Shown: in pieces, positions 52,301-62,993 of the stretch
How the letters are laid out: every line of letters begins with the position of its first letter
How positions within the stretch are numbered: position 1 is the first letter of the stretch
NCBI RefSeq assembly: GCF_037975245.1
Contig: NC_092575.1
Coordinates: 2,175,001 to 2,239,000, forward strand
DNA: 64,000 nt
DNA from: Apostichopus japonicus
Lineage: Eukaryota; Echinodermata; Holothuroidea; Aspidochirotida; Stichopodidae
Direction of reading: 5' to 3'
Translations under genes and position numbers: made by a program
The notes under the pieces: generated by a model
Told to the model about the DNA's origin: nothing
Seen by the model: the letters and a program-made list of their open reading frames with translations, nothing else
The model's database searches: none

Positions 52301-55300
52301 CAAACTGTTTATGCTGCAGTTATTATTCTACACTATGGGCAGTGTATTGGCAGATCATTGCACTGTAACAGCAGGAAGGAAAGTAAAATTGAAGTGCTGG
52401 TATGATTATATGGCAAACTGCCATCCAGTCATGCTATGTACAGCAATTCAATATGACAGTAGGATACACTACAGTAAAACCAGTATCAATGTCCTTCACC
52501 ACTACTACTACTACACAACTCACAGTACAGTGAACGCCTGGTAACAGACTCTACCATTTCATGTCAAAGGGGAATAACTTCTATGCCAGAGTAAAAACTC
52601 AATGGTGAATGGGTTTATTATTGAAATATATATGCTACTTTTGTGACTGACATACGGTAATGGGTACTAATAGCTCTTACTATCTGCAGGCCATACAAAG
52701 TCACAATTACAGGCTTAATAGTTTAGTTTTAGTTTAGTAATAATAATAATAACTGTTATTTATATAGCGCAGGTATCCAGAGCACAAGGCAATGTTCAAA
52801 TGCGCTCCCATGTAGAAAAAAAGGATCAGGAGGGACACTTAAGTCCCCATCAAGGACCCTATAGAGAGAGAAAAAACTGAAGACACAAACACTCAGACCT
52901 GATTACAATGCTTAAAGTGCTTGTCCAAGCATTCTTAAACCCATTGACACTACTTGCAAGTACAACTTTCTCAGGCAAACCATTCCACTTATTCACAACC
53001 CTATTAGCAAAAAAGTTATGCCGAATATTAATCCTACTATGTGACTTTTGGAGTTTAAGACAATGACCTCTGGTACAACTACTGTTAGCAAACATGATAA
53101 AGTCGGTAAAGGATAAATAGCATAATAACATAGCAACGTGTATTAATCGGCACTTTAAACAGAAACAGAGATTTAAATATAGATCTGGTGACTAATACTC
53201 ACTGCTTAATATCAGCTCTGGCTGATGTACAGTACTGTAGATAGGTTATAAGGTGAATACTGAATAGCCTAGTTTGCCGTTTACAGTGCAGTATATTTAC
53301 ATGTAGTAGATACAATCACGTAGAAATGCATCATAATCCTCAAATAACTTATTGAGATTACTACCATAGCTCAGCCTGTCCTAGAAACTTGTTTAGATCT
53401 CCCAGATTGGTAGCCAATCTGGGCATGAAATGATTTCAAATGACAGGACATGCATCACTACATATCTTGAACTGATAACCAGTTGCTTCACAGACACAAT
53501 GAACACATCCAACATACAGAACGGGAGGGGAAAAAACAGTCGACTACAGATCGCATCAAGCTGTATAAACTTCAGAGATTTGGCACCAGCCGACCTATTA
53601 TAATGAAGCTGAGCTCTGTATAAAAAGTACAGAAAAATAAAGTTTTGTATGCATGCCTGTATGATACAAACTGTCAACCTGTGAGTAGTCACCACTTCAT
53701 TAAAATGACTTAAACCTGTCCACCATACGGACTATTTATACCTTATGGTGGTGTTGAAATTTGGGACACAAACAAGGTACCACCACCTCTGCGATTAGTC
53801 AACATCTATAGTCACCAGGATTTAAGAATAGATACTTCCTTCTTACCCATGAAACCATAGCAACCATCGAAAACTTAACAACATAATATAGTATACATCA
53901 CTGCTATAAAAAGAATAAATGTGTACGGTGTTTACTTCCTTCTCGTGTTTCTACCACATATGGCACAATGAATATTAATGATCGACTCACTACCATATAT
54001 GGGCAGGCAGGCAGCCATTACTGCCCAAAAACAAATTTGTAATCATTCCAAATCAAAACATTAGTATATACTGTAATAAATTCTCAAAAATTATAACAGA
54101 TTGCAAGATCAATCAAGTATCCAATGAAAGCCATAATTTTAATTCAAAATTAGCATGATCAAGACTAATTAATATCAACCTTAAATACAAAAAAATCAAT
54201 GTTATCGATAAGAAATGAAACTATATGAAATAAACAGTTTGTAATTAAACACTGTAATTTAAATATTACATGAGGACACCTATTTACAATAGTTAAAACA
54301 AAAGCCAATCTGTCACAACCAAAATCAAGACATGGGAAGAAACAAACAACACAGCCTTAAAGAGCTACCGTAGCAACGTTATCACATCAAGTATTGAACT
54401 AACAACAGGAAAAGAACCTGTACAAAAATAAAATACAGAGGGCAGTAGTTAAAATGTGGTGAATATTGTAGTCAAATTTGATAAAGATATACAATAGAAA
54501 AGGTCACGCTTTTAAGGAAAATGACATCACAGACCAGATATTGTGATCTACTCCAGGAAAGACTAGAGGGTTTAGTAAGACAAAATAAGTTCCATTCAAT
54601 CAACTGTATCTTCAGTTAGATCCTTAGATATTGCCAAATTGGGATTTTCATTTGTAGTTTCAGTTGTCACATTGTCTTCCAATGCCCTATAATTACAGTA
54701 GGATAATGAATCATAACCCTATTTGTAGAAGTAATCATTAGATCTGACATGTAGAAACATTTGGCAAACTCCCTCTAGATATTTCTCCAACAAGCTGCTT
54801 TAAATGTGTAGTCTACTATACTGTACATGTGAGTCAGTACTTACCAACATTACAAAGGTTGCCTGATCCTGTATTAATACATTTATAATGTATAGATAAT
54901 AGATATGATCACTACAGGTACATATTAGACAGTCACTGCACATCTTGAATGCAACTAAATCAACAGAGCTCTACAGAAATATTCATTAAACCCTGCTACA
55001 GAAATGTTAACAATAATCCAATTCTATGTCAAGTGTACTGGCTGCAGCACTACATAACTGCACAAAACACATGAAAGATGAAATACGACTGAAAAAAATT
55101 ACATATCTCTTCTTACACAAATAGCTTGAGTAACTTGAGTAAGCTACATTGTCTCTAAAAGCAGGATGTGAAATGGCAAGGTCTGGTGTGAATGACAACA
55201 TGGGGGGGGGGGGGGGAGTACTGTTACTCAAACAGGAAATAGGTCCATCTAAATTACAGATTAAGTGACAACAGGGTATAGCCTGTCACTCAGTTAAGCT

Positions 55301-58041
55301 GACCCACAGGCTTAATTACTGTACATATTGTTTTCCTTGACAACCATTTGAATTTTGAATTACCAGGATTGAAGCCAGAAATGTGCTCTTTTAAGGCAAA
55401 AAATTATATATTACTGTATTGTGCTCAACATACCTTTAATAAAAACTGCTGTATGTAGCATCCCATCGGTCCGATAATATTTAATGATGATATTAATGAT
55501 GATGATGATATTAATGAAGCTTTCATTACAGGGCTATATTGTTATGTATGGGAGTCATGCCGATTCTTAGCTATCAATACGAATATTAACCGCCTTACCA
55601 TGTGTTAAGAGTTCATAATAATACTACTGGCAGAAAATTGAACTTGGCTTTATCCTACTGTACTGTGGGTTTTCAATCATTAGTATTAACAGGGATTCCT
55701 TTGCAGTTTGTTAATCGCTAATGTTCATAGCACTGCTCACTGGATTATATTATTTGATTTAAGCTCAAAATTTGACTTGAGCTACTGCTCGAACTATGTT
55801 TTTTATTATTATTTACCAGTAGCAACTCTATCTATTTAAACAAACTCAACCATTCAAGGGTATAGGCAAATATGGTCACTGAACATTGCCCATGATGTAC
55901 TATAGCATAGTGTCAGGTAGCCTGAGATTGCACAAACTTGCTTATGTACAATCATGTTGTATCATTTTCATTGATATTAATATTGTTTGCAAAAGATTTA
56001 CTGTACACTTGTGTACAGTAGCATGTATAAACTGAAATTTAAGATTATTCAGTAAAATTAACCTTCTGGATATCACTGACCTCACATGGATCACTGATCT
56101 TTCTAATGCATCATTCTTAAATTGCATTGAATAATGGTTAAATTGTCAAACAAGTAAAACATCAGTTTTAGGTGTATTCTAACATTGCTTAGACTGATAC
56201 TGTAAGAGGCATATCATCTTGTCTCTAGTAATCAGTACTGTAGCGCCTAGTTAGTAGTATAATACAGTGAGTCAGCACTTGACCAATTTATCCGGTATTG
56301 CTTCACTAAGGCAAAGGCTTGGTTCAGGGGTTAGAGTGTCCGCTTCACAATCGCTAGGGCCCAGGATCAAAATTCTGCCAGGAGCCAGATTCTCTTGACC
56401 TATTAAAAAATCACTGCAGTGCAGTGGTGATGTGCGTATTCTTCCGTGGATTTGGTATTTCTGATTTGTGAACTTGGGAATAGGGTTTTGTTTCTGTTCT
56501 TCACTTGGTTTCGAAACAACTTTATTCGTCATGGCTGTACTACAGTGGTGTCAAATGGGGGTGCCTTTGCCTACCTGAGTATTTGAGAAAGTGGTCAGAT
56601 GCTGGGGGCATACACTCTTGTCCGTCGGATGGGGACGTTAAATGGCGGTCCTAGGAGCAGGAATGGGAACGAATTCACACCCGTCTTGTTAAGTGTAAGG
56701 CTTCCTGATTCTTGGGTCTCTAAACTAAACTTAACAAAATGCTACGCAAAATGGGCAAACTGCATGTACAAAGATGTATAACAGTTTCAGTACACAGGTA
56801 CTATAGTACTTAACTTTGACAGTTTAGATACACTTGCTTACAACTCTTGCAACTGTTGGAATTACCCAAGAAGCAGGACATTTTCTTAAAGTTTGTAAAT
56901 TCACCCAAAGGCTCACATCTAGGCCTAAGATGTAAAACATAGGACCGTCCGAGTAATCCGCTAACTACTGTACATGTGTCTGGGGATATTGTTAAGTATA
57001 TTTGAACTTTACTTTGATATCTACACAGTACTATGACAGAATGACAAGAATATGCGTGTTTCGCATAATTTTGCAGGGGCATTGGTTGAGCAGTTATAAT
57101 GAAATAATATAAGTGGCACCCATGTTGATAAAGGTGCATGTGAGAAAAAAACATAAGACAGAACGTTAAACCATTTGTATCATTTATTTTCGTTCTTGAA
57201 AACATGAACATCGATATTTCAAATCACTTATCCATGTTGGCAACATTTCTTCACTTTGATTCAGAGGTGAACTTGCCATGAAATAGGTCTCGGCTATATT
57301 GGTCTGAATGTATAATTGACATCTTAAATAACATTATCGTCTATTGTGTTTGTCATATATAATTATAATTTGTCTTTGACATCATACCATTTAGACTTAA
57401 TGCACCAACTGTATGATGGTCTTATGCATATTTCTCACAACAATTATCTGAAACTTTGTGTTTTTTCGTGCATATCCACTGCTTTTAATTTCCTGTGCAA
57501 TAGAGTAACTTTAGTCTGGTACAAAAGTGGTAGCCTATGACCACTTTTACCTAGGCCTAGAAGTACTAGGAGTACGCCTAGTATAATAACATAACAGTGA
57601 GGGGAACTACTAATTAGTTTCACTAGCCACTTTCTTTTTCTGTTAAATACTTGTTAAAAAACCCCTATCGGGTTTCACAACGAGGAAGTTGGTGTGCAGC
57701 GCAGCAGTGCTAGTAACAATGCGTGGGCAATATAGTTTTAAACACCTCAAGACTAGGGCTCTCCTTTACGGCCAAGGATTGCGTATTCCAGTCTTTTATA
57801 GTCCTAGGATAGAAACTTTCGTTACTTGTAAGTTGTAGCTAATATAATGTAGACTAACCTACTGTAACACTAACAGTAACACTAAAAGTAACAGCTTACT
57901 TATTCTATTACTACTACTAGCTCTACCGTCTACGGTAGCTTAATATGTGCCTAGCCTAATTTGTTAGGCTAGAAATAGATTCGAGAAAATGAATTCCACT
58001 TACCGTTTAGGAATGTAAGTAAAAGAAACACAACACGTCAT
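46354..58041 (-). CDS. NUDT9: NUDT9-like ADP-ribose pyrophosphatase, seven exons
   Basis: The coding exons, in transcript order, are 58041-58004 (inferred), 52077-51841, 50251-50153, 49675-49589, 48481-48370, 47357-47214 and 46596-46354. The junctions are GT-AG and in phase: 960 nt, 319 residues (human 350). NUDT9 hydrolyses ADP-ribose to AMP and ribose 5-phosphate, mainly in mitochondria. Family landmarks are [10 protein letters not shown] (about 39-48), [36 protein letters not shown] (about 126-145), [21 protein letters not shown], the Nudix box [20 protein letters not shown] (192-211) and the C-terminal [14 protein letters not shown] and LYASHEEFI. The catalytic REFGEE (206-211) is intact. 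The first exon encodes 12 residues ([12 protein letters not shown]). It was chosen because its donor (AACG|gtaagt) and phase fit; with exon 2 it gives a basic, hydrophobic leader compatible with mitochondrial import. Otherwise translation may start at the ATG at 52028. Confidence 0.92.
47440..47895. repeat. Minisatellite of about 19-20 bp in a NUDT9 intron
   Basis: About two dozen imperfect copies of GTCAAGTGCATAGAAATATA, with variants such as GGGCATAG and GAAGTACA, between the exons ending at 47357 and 48370. Confidence 0.93.
49275..49565. repeat. Minisatellite in a NUDT9 intron
   Basis: Repeats of about 22-24 bp: variants of CATGTGACTATGCATTTTACAC and CACGTGACTGCATTGCACAC, interleaved. It stops about 25 bp before the donor side of the exon 49675-49589. 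Confidence 0.9.
50809..50992. repeat. 61-bp tandem repeat, three copies
   Basis: Three nearly identical units contain GGATCGGCACTATTGATTAC, AGCTCGCAACAAA and the 12-bp palindrome AACATTAATGTT followed by TGATCA. The second and third are essentially identical. Located in a NUDT9 intron. Confidence 0.95.
51225..51365. repeat. Tandem repeat of about 28-30 bp
   Basis: Five units of GTACAAATCTATGAGATTGA with GTA.TGGCA-type spacers, in the NUDT9 intron. Confidence 0.9.
52741..53140 (-). mobile_element. LINE 3' fragment in NUDT9 intron 1
   Basis: The minus-strand frame reads [20 protein letters not shown], then [20 protein letters not shown] and SSVNGFKN. This is the typical C-terminal tail of non-LTR reverse transcriptases (TRGHSxKLxKxRSRxxxRxxFFxxRVxxxWNxLPExVVxAxSVNxFKN). 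The 3' end has a TTATTATTATTA-type tail and a TTTATATAGCGC block. It is 5'-truncated. Confidence 0.85.
53141..56279. other. NUDT9 intron 1, mostly unstructured
   Basis: Long AT-rich intron with a polyG run near 55202 and a GATGATATTAAT microsatellite near 55490-55520. No exon or RNA gene was recognised. Confidence 0.45.
56300..56720 (+). repeat. tRNA-derived SINE, full-length candidate
   Basis: The head has GGGGTTAGAGTGTCCGC (box A like) and a degenerate box B, AGGATCAAAATTC. The body contains TTCACTTGGTTTCGAAAC and the conserved GCCTACCTGAGTATTTGAGA and GTCGGATGGGGACGTTAAAT segments shared by many marine SINEs. Part of the body (CACTGGTTTCGAAGCAAACT) recurs at about 58845-58870, and another part at 9826-9905. 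Confidence 0.6.
56721..58003. other. NUDT9 intron 1, proximal part
   Basis: No recognised features. It ends at the donor of the inferred first exon. Confidence 0.4.
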
Positions 58042-58330
58042 AGAACCAACTTGGGTCAATGAATCGGTGTAGCCACACACTGTATTTAATACTGGTTTAC
58101 AGCTGCAATTAAAATTATTTCTTTGCCGGGCGAAGTTCATTCACACTCAGTCACTGTCCCATACGTAATAAAATAGGCGTCCCTAGATTGATGAAGAAAC
58201 TAAGGTACAGTAGTTAACGTAAGAGGTCAACTAAGAATTTCTTTGGAGGTCAACCATGCACAAAACCCGTTAGAGGCGGTACATTAATATGGAGCGCCAA
58301 CAGAGTAAATATTTTTCTTTACTGCCTGCA
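58042..58330 (-). promoter_or_regulatory. Probable NUDT9 5' UTR and promoter
   Basis: The stretch directly upstream of the inferred ATG is moderately GC-enriched relative to the intron and lacks a clear TATA box. Assignment rests on position only. Confidence 0.35.
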
Positions 58331-59137
58331 TCAGGGCAACGGCGCTGAGCCTGTATCATTGCAACCTCATGAAACTCAACTCATCATCCAAACCAATCGC
58401 ATCATCAAAGGCATTTACGCTTGAGAAAAGGCTCATGTCAAATAAAAACACCATAATACATCTCACAATAGATGGTACTCCGTGTAAAAGGAATAAGGCT
58501 TGTTTATTCAATACATGGTATTTGCAAGAAACTATAATTTGTCTCATGTCAACGCAATGTCGTGTAACTGAACAATTAACATCAGCCAATGAGTAAATAT
58601 TAAAATTCCAATGGACAATGTTGCTTCACTGCATTGCTGTATTATAAATTACTTTGAATGATCAAATCAAGAAAGTTTTGGGATTATTACGTTAATTATT
58701 ACGTTCAACCCTGTTGAAAAGAAATCATAAGAGGTAATGAATTATTAATCTTAATTAACTAGTATTCAGAATTTCTGATGTGAGTTTTTTGTGGATTAAA
58801 TATTCCTGCTTTATGAATTGAGAAAAGGGTTCGATTCTCTATCTTTCACTGGTTTCGAAGCAAACTTTGTTTTCTGCCATCTCGCCAACTGTGTTTCTTC
58901 ACATCGTGTTTCAGTTTTCAGTTTATTTCTCCACAAACACAGTAAGGTATAAGAGACATTTACACGGTAAAATTCAATAACAATCCAGAGATTAACAAAA
59001 TGACAAATAACATATATCTTAAGAGCATAGGGAGTAAAAGGAAAGAGAAAAGAATGACACACGAATCTTTCAAAGATTTGTGCTGAAAAGTTTGAGAGAG
59101 GGAGGAAGGGGGGGGGGGGAGAGACTTTGGAAAAATC
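58331..59137. other. Intergenic sequence
   Basis: Contains a SINE body fragment near 58845-58870 and a GGAGGAAGGGGGGG tract near 59100. No gene was recognised. Confidence 0.4.
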
Positions 59138-59535
59138 TCAAAGTGAAACGTGGCACCAGAGACTGTTATGAGAAAGATACGTTTTTAGAATTTTACTACC
59201 AAATTTATTTAGATTTACAAGGACATTTCTACATGATGATTGAAGCAAACGCTTCATTTTAGTAGAACTGGGTATTTTCCTAAAACATGGTTTCAAGAAC
59301 TCAATCTTATCGGCTGAAAAGTAAGGACAATAAAAAATGTAATGAAATTCGTCTCCTAAAGGGTTTTGGTCACATAAGTACTCACACACTCTTTCATGAA
59401 AATCAGTGTTTGTGAACCTTCCTTGTACGATAGGGAGTTGACTATTTACATAGCGGAATTTACTTAAGTTTGTTCTGTGGGGGAATTAAGTTAGTCAAAT
59501 AAGTTTCAAACTCAAGTTCCTCTTTTTGTATACAT
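59138..59535 (-). mobile_element. LINE C-terminal fragment, decayed
   Basis: The minus strand reads LSKFRYVNSQLPIVQGRFTN, then CEYLCDQNPLGDEFHYIFYC and PYFSADKIEFLKP. The C-x3-C-x6-GDEFHYxFxCPxF arrangement is the putative zinc-binding region that follows the reverse transcriptase in several LINE families. Upstream in-frame stops show it is dead. Confidence 0.75.
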
Positions 59536-61740
59536 TCTGTAGACTTTGCATTGAGTGTTGTTCGTAACATCGCCTAGCTAGTCTTGTTCGTAAATATCAC
59601 TTAATCGTTGATCTATGGTCGCTTTGAGCCAATTTTTAGATATTACAGTGTACGGTAGGCCTACTGTCTGTGAAGGGTAGCAATGAGATCTTCATCAGGG
59701 ATATTCAAAACATAGGACATTCCACTTTTATCTTAAATATTTTTAACTTCAACTAACCAGGATGAACTGTAGAAACCGTTATCATGAAAAGATTTAACGA
59801 ACATATGTGAGTTTCTGGGTGTCGTTGTCCCTTTTTGGCGTTCCATGCGAACAGAAATTTGGGCGAACAATCTTTCTCTGGATAAACCGGCAAACTGGGC
59901 TTCACAAACTATCCGCGGCGGTACTTTATACACCACCAAACTAAGAAGAAGAAAACATCAAATCAGGTGACGATGATATTTAGATACGTTCCTTGACAGC
60001 GTTAACCCTTCTTTACATGGGGGGTTGGGCACACAATTAGGATTTGGGGCACTTATCTTGTTAGGGCTGGTTTATAAAGGTTAGGGACAACTTCTCTATT
60101 AGGAAGTTGATTTAGATCAATAGAGAACAAAATTTGGAATTGATAATTTTATAAAAATTGCAAATTATATGCAAATTTTAATATGCAAATTAGTTTTAAT
60201 TGGAAAACACCAAAATACAATAAAAATCCCTAATGACTTCAAAATTGACTTCAAATTGTATGATAAAGGTTCTTCTGGGGTTGCTCTTTCAGATGATACC
60301 TTATTTTCTGAAATCTATTGAGGATTGACAGAGTTATGACTGATTTCATTTAGTACAAATGATGTTTACTTTGTTTACTTTCGAAAATTACAGCCTAACG
60401 TTGGCATAACGTTAGGCCTAGCCTAGCCTTTTTTGTAAACAAAGCTATTGACTTACGATTTCTGGGTCCTCAAAAGGACCGAACCTTGATAAACTGGTTC
60501 GACCAGAAGGTCCTGGACCTTATCATGGTATCTGACCAATCGTCCCACATCTTTAGGGCCTATTGGACCGTAAATTTGGGCCACGGCCTATTGAAAGTGT
60601 ACACGTAACTAATTAGTCCATTGAGACTGTACACTAAACATTCAAAGACAATATTACGCAAGAACAGTGGTTGCTATCGACTTTACAAAGGAATGCGAGG
60701 GCGCTATGCCATAACTATCAATTACAAATGTTGCAGTGGCCTAAATATCTAAAATAAGAAAAAAAAACCACGTACGTAGGTTGAAGCGTTCGGGAATGAG
60801 AATTTTATCAAAAATGAACGGATTTGGACGATTTTGGTGTCAAATTACAGGAAATTTCAAGGTCATTTGCATTTTTCTCAGAGCTCTCTATAGATATGTT
60901 CCTGAAATGCTCAGAATATGTTCAAAACATGTTAGGGTTTATACCAAATATAATGGGGGGGTTTGTTCAACTCTTATTTTCTGTCACGATTTTTATGAAG
61001 CGAACATCGATTTTTAGCCAAATTACGTCATTTTCAGATTGACCTTTGACCTTTGAGCCCCACCCACTAAAAAAAAATCACAGTGACCCCCCTTTTTATT
61101 TGTTTTATACACAAACGTATGGTCTTAGCTACATTTCAATACCTTAATGAATGTTGTATGATGTAAGATGGCTGAGTACTATTTTTTTATAAATTCAATG
61201 ATTATTTGGGTCGATATCGACCCAGTGTGCATTTAGGGGTTAATAAATGATTAAAGGAAAGAATGAAAGAAGGAAGGAAGGAAGGATGGAACGGATGTAT
61301 GGATGGATGAATGAATGGTTCTGAGACGAATGGATGGATGGATAGCATGCATACAGTTCAAAATATATTATATTTTACTTACTCATTTGTTGTTGGTTTC
61401 TTTTTCAATCTTATTTTCTCATTTTTTCTTTGACCTTGGGCTAAAGAACAGCTTGATAGTAATCCTGGTGGATATCAGTCGGTATCTATTAAGGATCAAT
61501 CTTGCGCTATTGTCGGCTACCTGGATAATCTCCCTGACGTACGTCCCAACTCGACACACGTTCATGACCAGACACCCCCCCCCCCCCCGATGGAAGCATA
61601 CCTTCCCTGAAGAATATGATGATTAACAAAACCTTTATTTACTTCGATTCGCACTCCTGTGATTAGAGCGACTTAATCGACATCCTGATTATCCTTATTG
61701 GCATATGAGGGCATTAGGGCATGAAGGCTGAATCTTCTTC
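59536..61740. other. Intergenic sequence
   Basis: No gene was recognised. A GGAAGGAAGG / GGATGGATG purine-rich stretch lies near 61270-61345 and a C-run at about 61576-61589. Confidence 0.4.
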
Positions 61741-61758
61741 ATAGGCTGAAACCATTCA

Positions 61759-61797
61759 GCCTCTGAAGAAGATCCTGCTAGGATCGAAACGTCAGGC
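61759..61797 (+). ncRNA. Hammerhead ribozyme motif, type I, Penelope-like
   Basis: All core elements are in order. Helix I 5' strand GCCT (61759-61762) pairs with AGGC (61794-61797). The CTGAAGA core box is at 61763-61769. Helix II is GATCC (61771-61775) with GGATC (61781-61785). The GAAA box is at 61786-61789. A minimal helix III is formed by AC/GT, and the predicted cleavage site is after GTC (61793). An extra A precedes helix II. Such minimal hammerheads with almost no helix III are established in Penelope-like retroelements, where they act mainly as dimers. No Penelope reverse transcriptase is in the window, so this is probably a terminal-repeat remnant. Activity is unknown. Confidence 0.8.
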
Positions 61798-62532
61798 CCT
61801 CTTACTTTTACACACTTAATAACTGGTAATAGTAAGTAGTAATGCCAATGCAATTAATTTAAGATTGGCCAAGGCTATATATGCCTAAGTAAGCCTAACT
61901 GAGCAAGCCTGGTATCCATGGGCTTTAGTGAAGCGTGGAACCATGCACCTTCATTTTAAAGGGTACACTCTATCCACGGTGGTTATGTATCGCTGTGTTC
62001 GTATAATATGTACCGCATATACAGTGAACAATACAATTGCAAGTTAGAGAATTCAACTTCACCAGCATGCCTGAAATATGCGGGCATCATGACTTAGCTT
62101 TATAAGTGTGTAATGCTGGTAACTCCGGTTATTGAAGATAAAGCAAATTCTTAATCTTTTCTTTTGCATATTCAATATTGTCAGCGAAGCCATTCTTCAA
62201 CAAGTGTCCTAGGCAATTGAGAAGTAGTTATTGTATTCCTATAGTTTCTATTGTTTTTTATCAAACATGTAAGTACCGTTTCATTTGTTCTTGCACAATT
62301 TTATCGTTTGTAAAAATATATTGCATAGTGTCATCATTTTATGTAGAAATTGGGTGGAAAATGGGATTATGTTAGCAGAATTATGTGATAAAGGTATTAT
62401 ATTGTCATTATCTCATAGGTTATTTTATTGTGGAAAAATGATTTTGACTATCGTTACAATGTATATTAAAACTTTGGTTTTACTGGATTTATATTTTAAC
62501 TTTTGAGTTGTAACCTATATGTTAAGCTTTAA

Positions 62533-62727
62533 AGGGTGTGAAGACTCGCGCACAAAGAAATGTCTCATGCCGGTAATCTGACCTAGTTTCGATTGAGGTG
62601 TAACAGAAGTGTTAGACACCACCATCGATCCCAGAAAATACACACACAGCTTGCTACATTCGCTAATTAGACACTAGTGTACAGTCAATACATGCAGATA
62701 CGGTCAATACCCACAACACAGTGTACA
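62533..62727. mobile_element. MITE family A, copy 3, right-truncated
   Basis: Preceded by TTAA (62529-62532) and starting AGGGTGTGAAGACTCGCGC. It follows copies 1 and 2 through CTAATTAGACACTAGTGTAC and ends after CACAGTGTACA. It lies about 265 bp upstream of the transporter ATG and directly before its inferred exon. Confidence 0.75.
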
Positions 62728-62993
62728 TATCAGGCATGGGGGTTAGGGGAGGGTTCAATAGCTCCGCCTATCTCCAGCCGACAATAATCCAATCTGACCT
62801 CACGATCAATTGTTAGAGGATAACAAAATGTTTCAAATAGAATGATTTGGAAAGAGAAACGTCTGGTGAGAGTGTCATTCGTTACATGAAATAATGTTGA
62901 ATAGCACGATGACATAGCGAATGCATCCTCTGGTCACCATGGTGATTTTTTATTTTATTTCTAATTTTTTTTATCTCCTCTGTGCAGTTTAAC

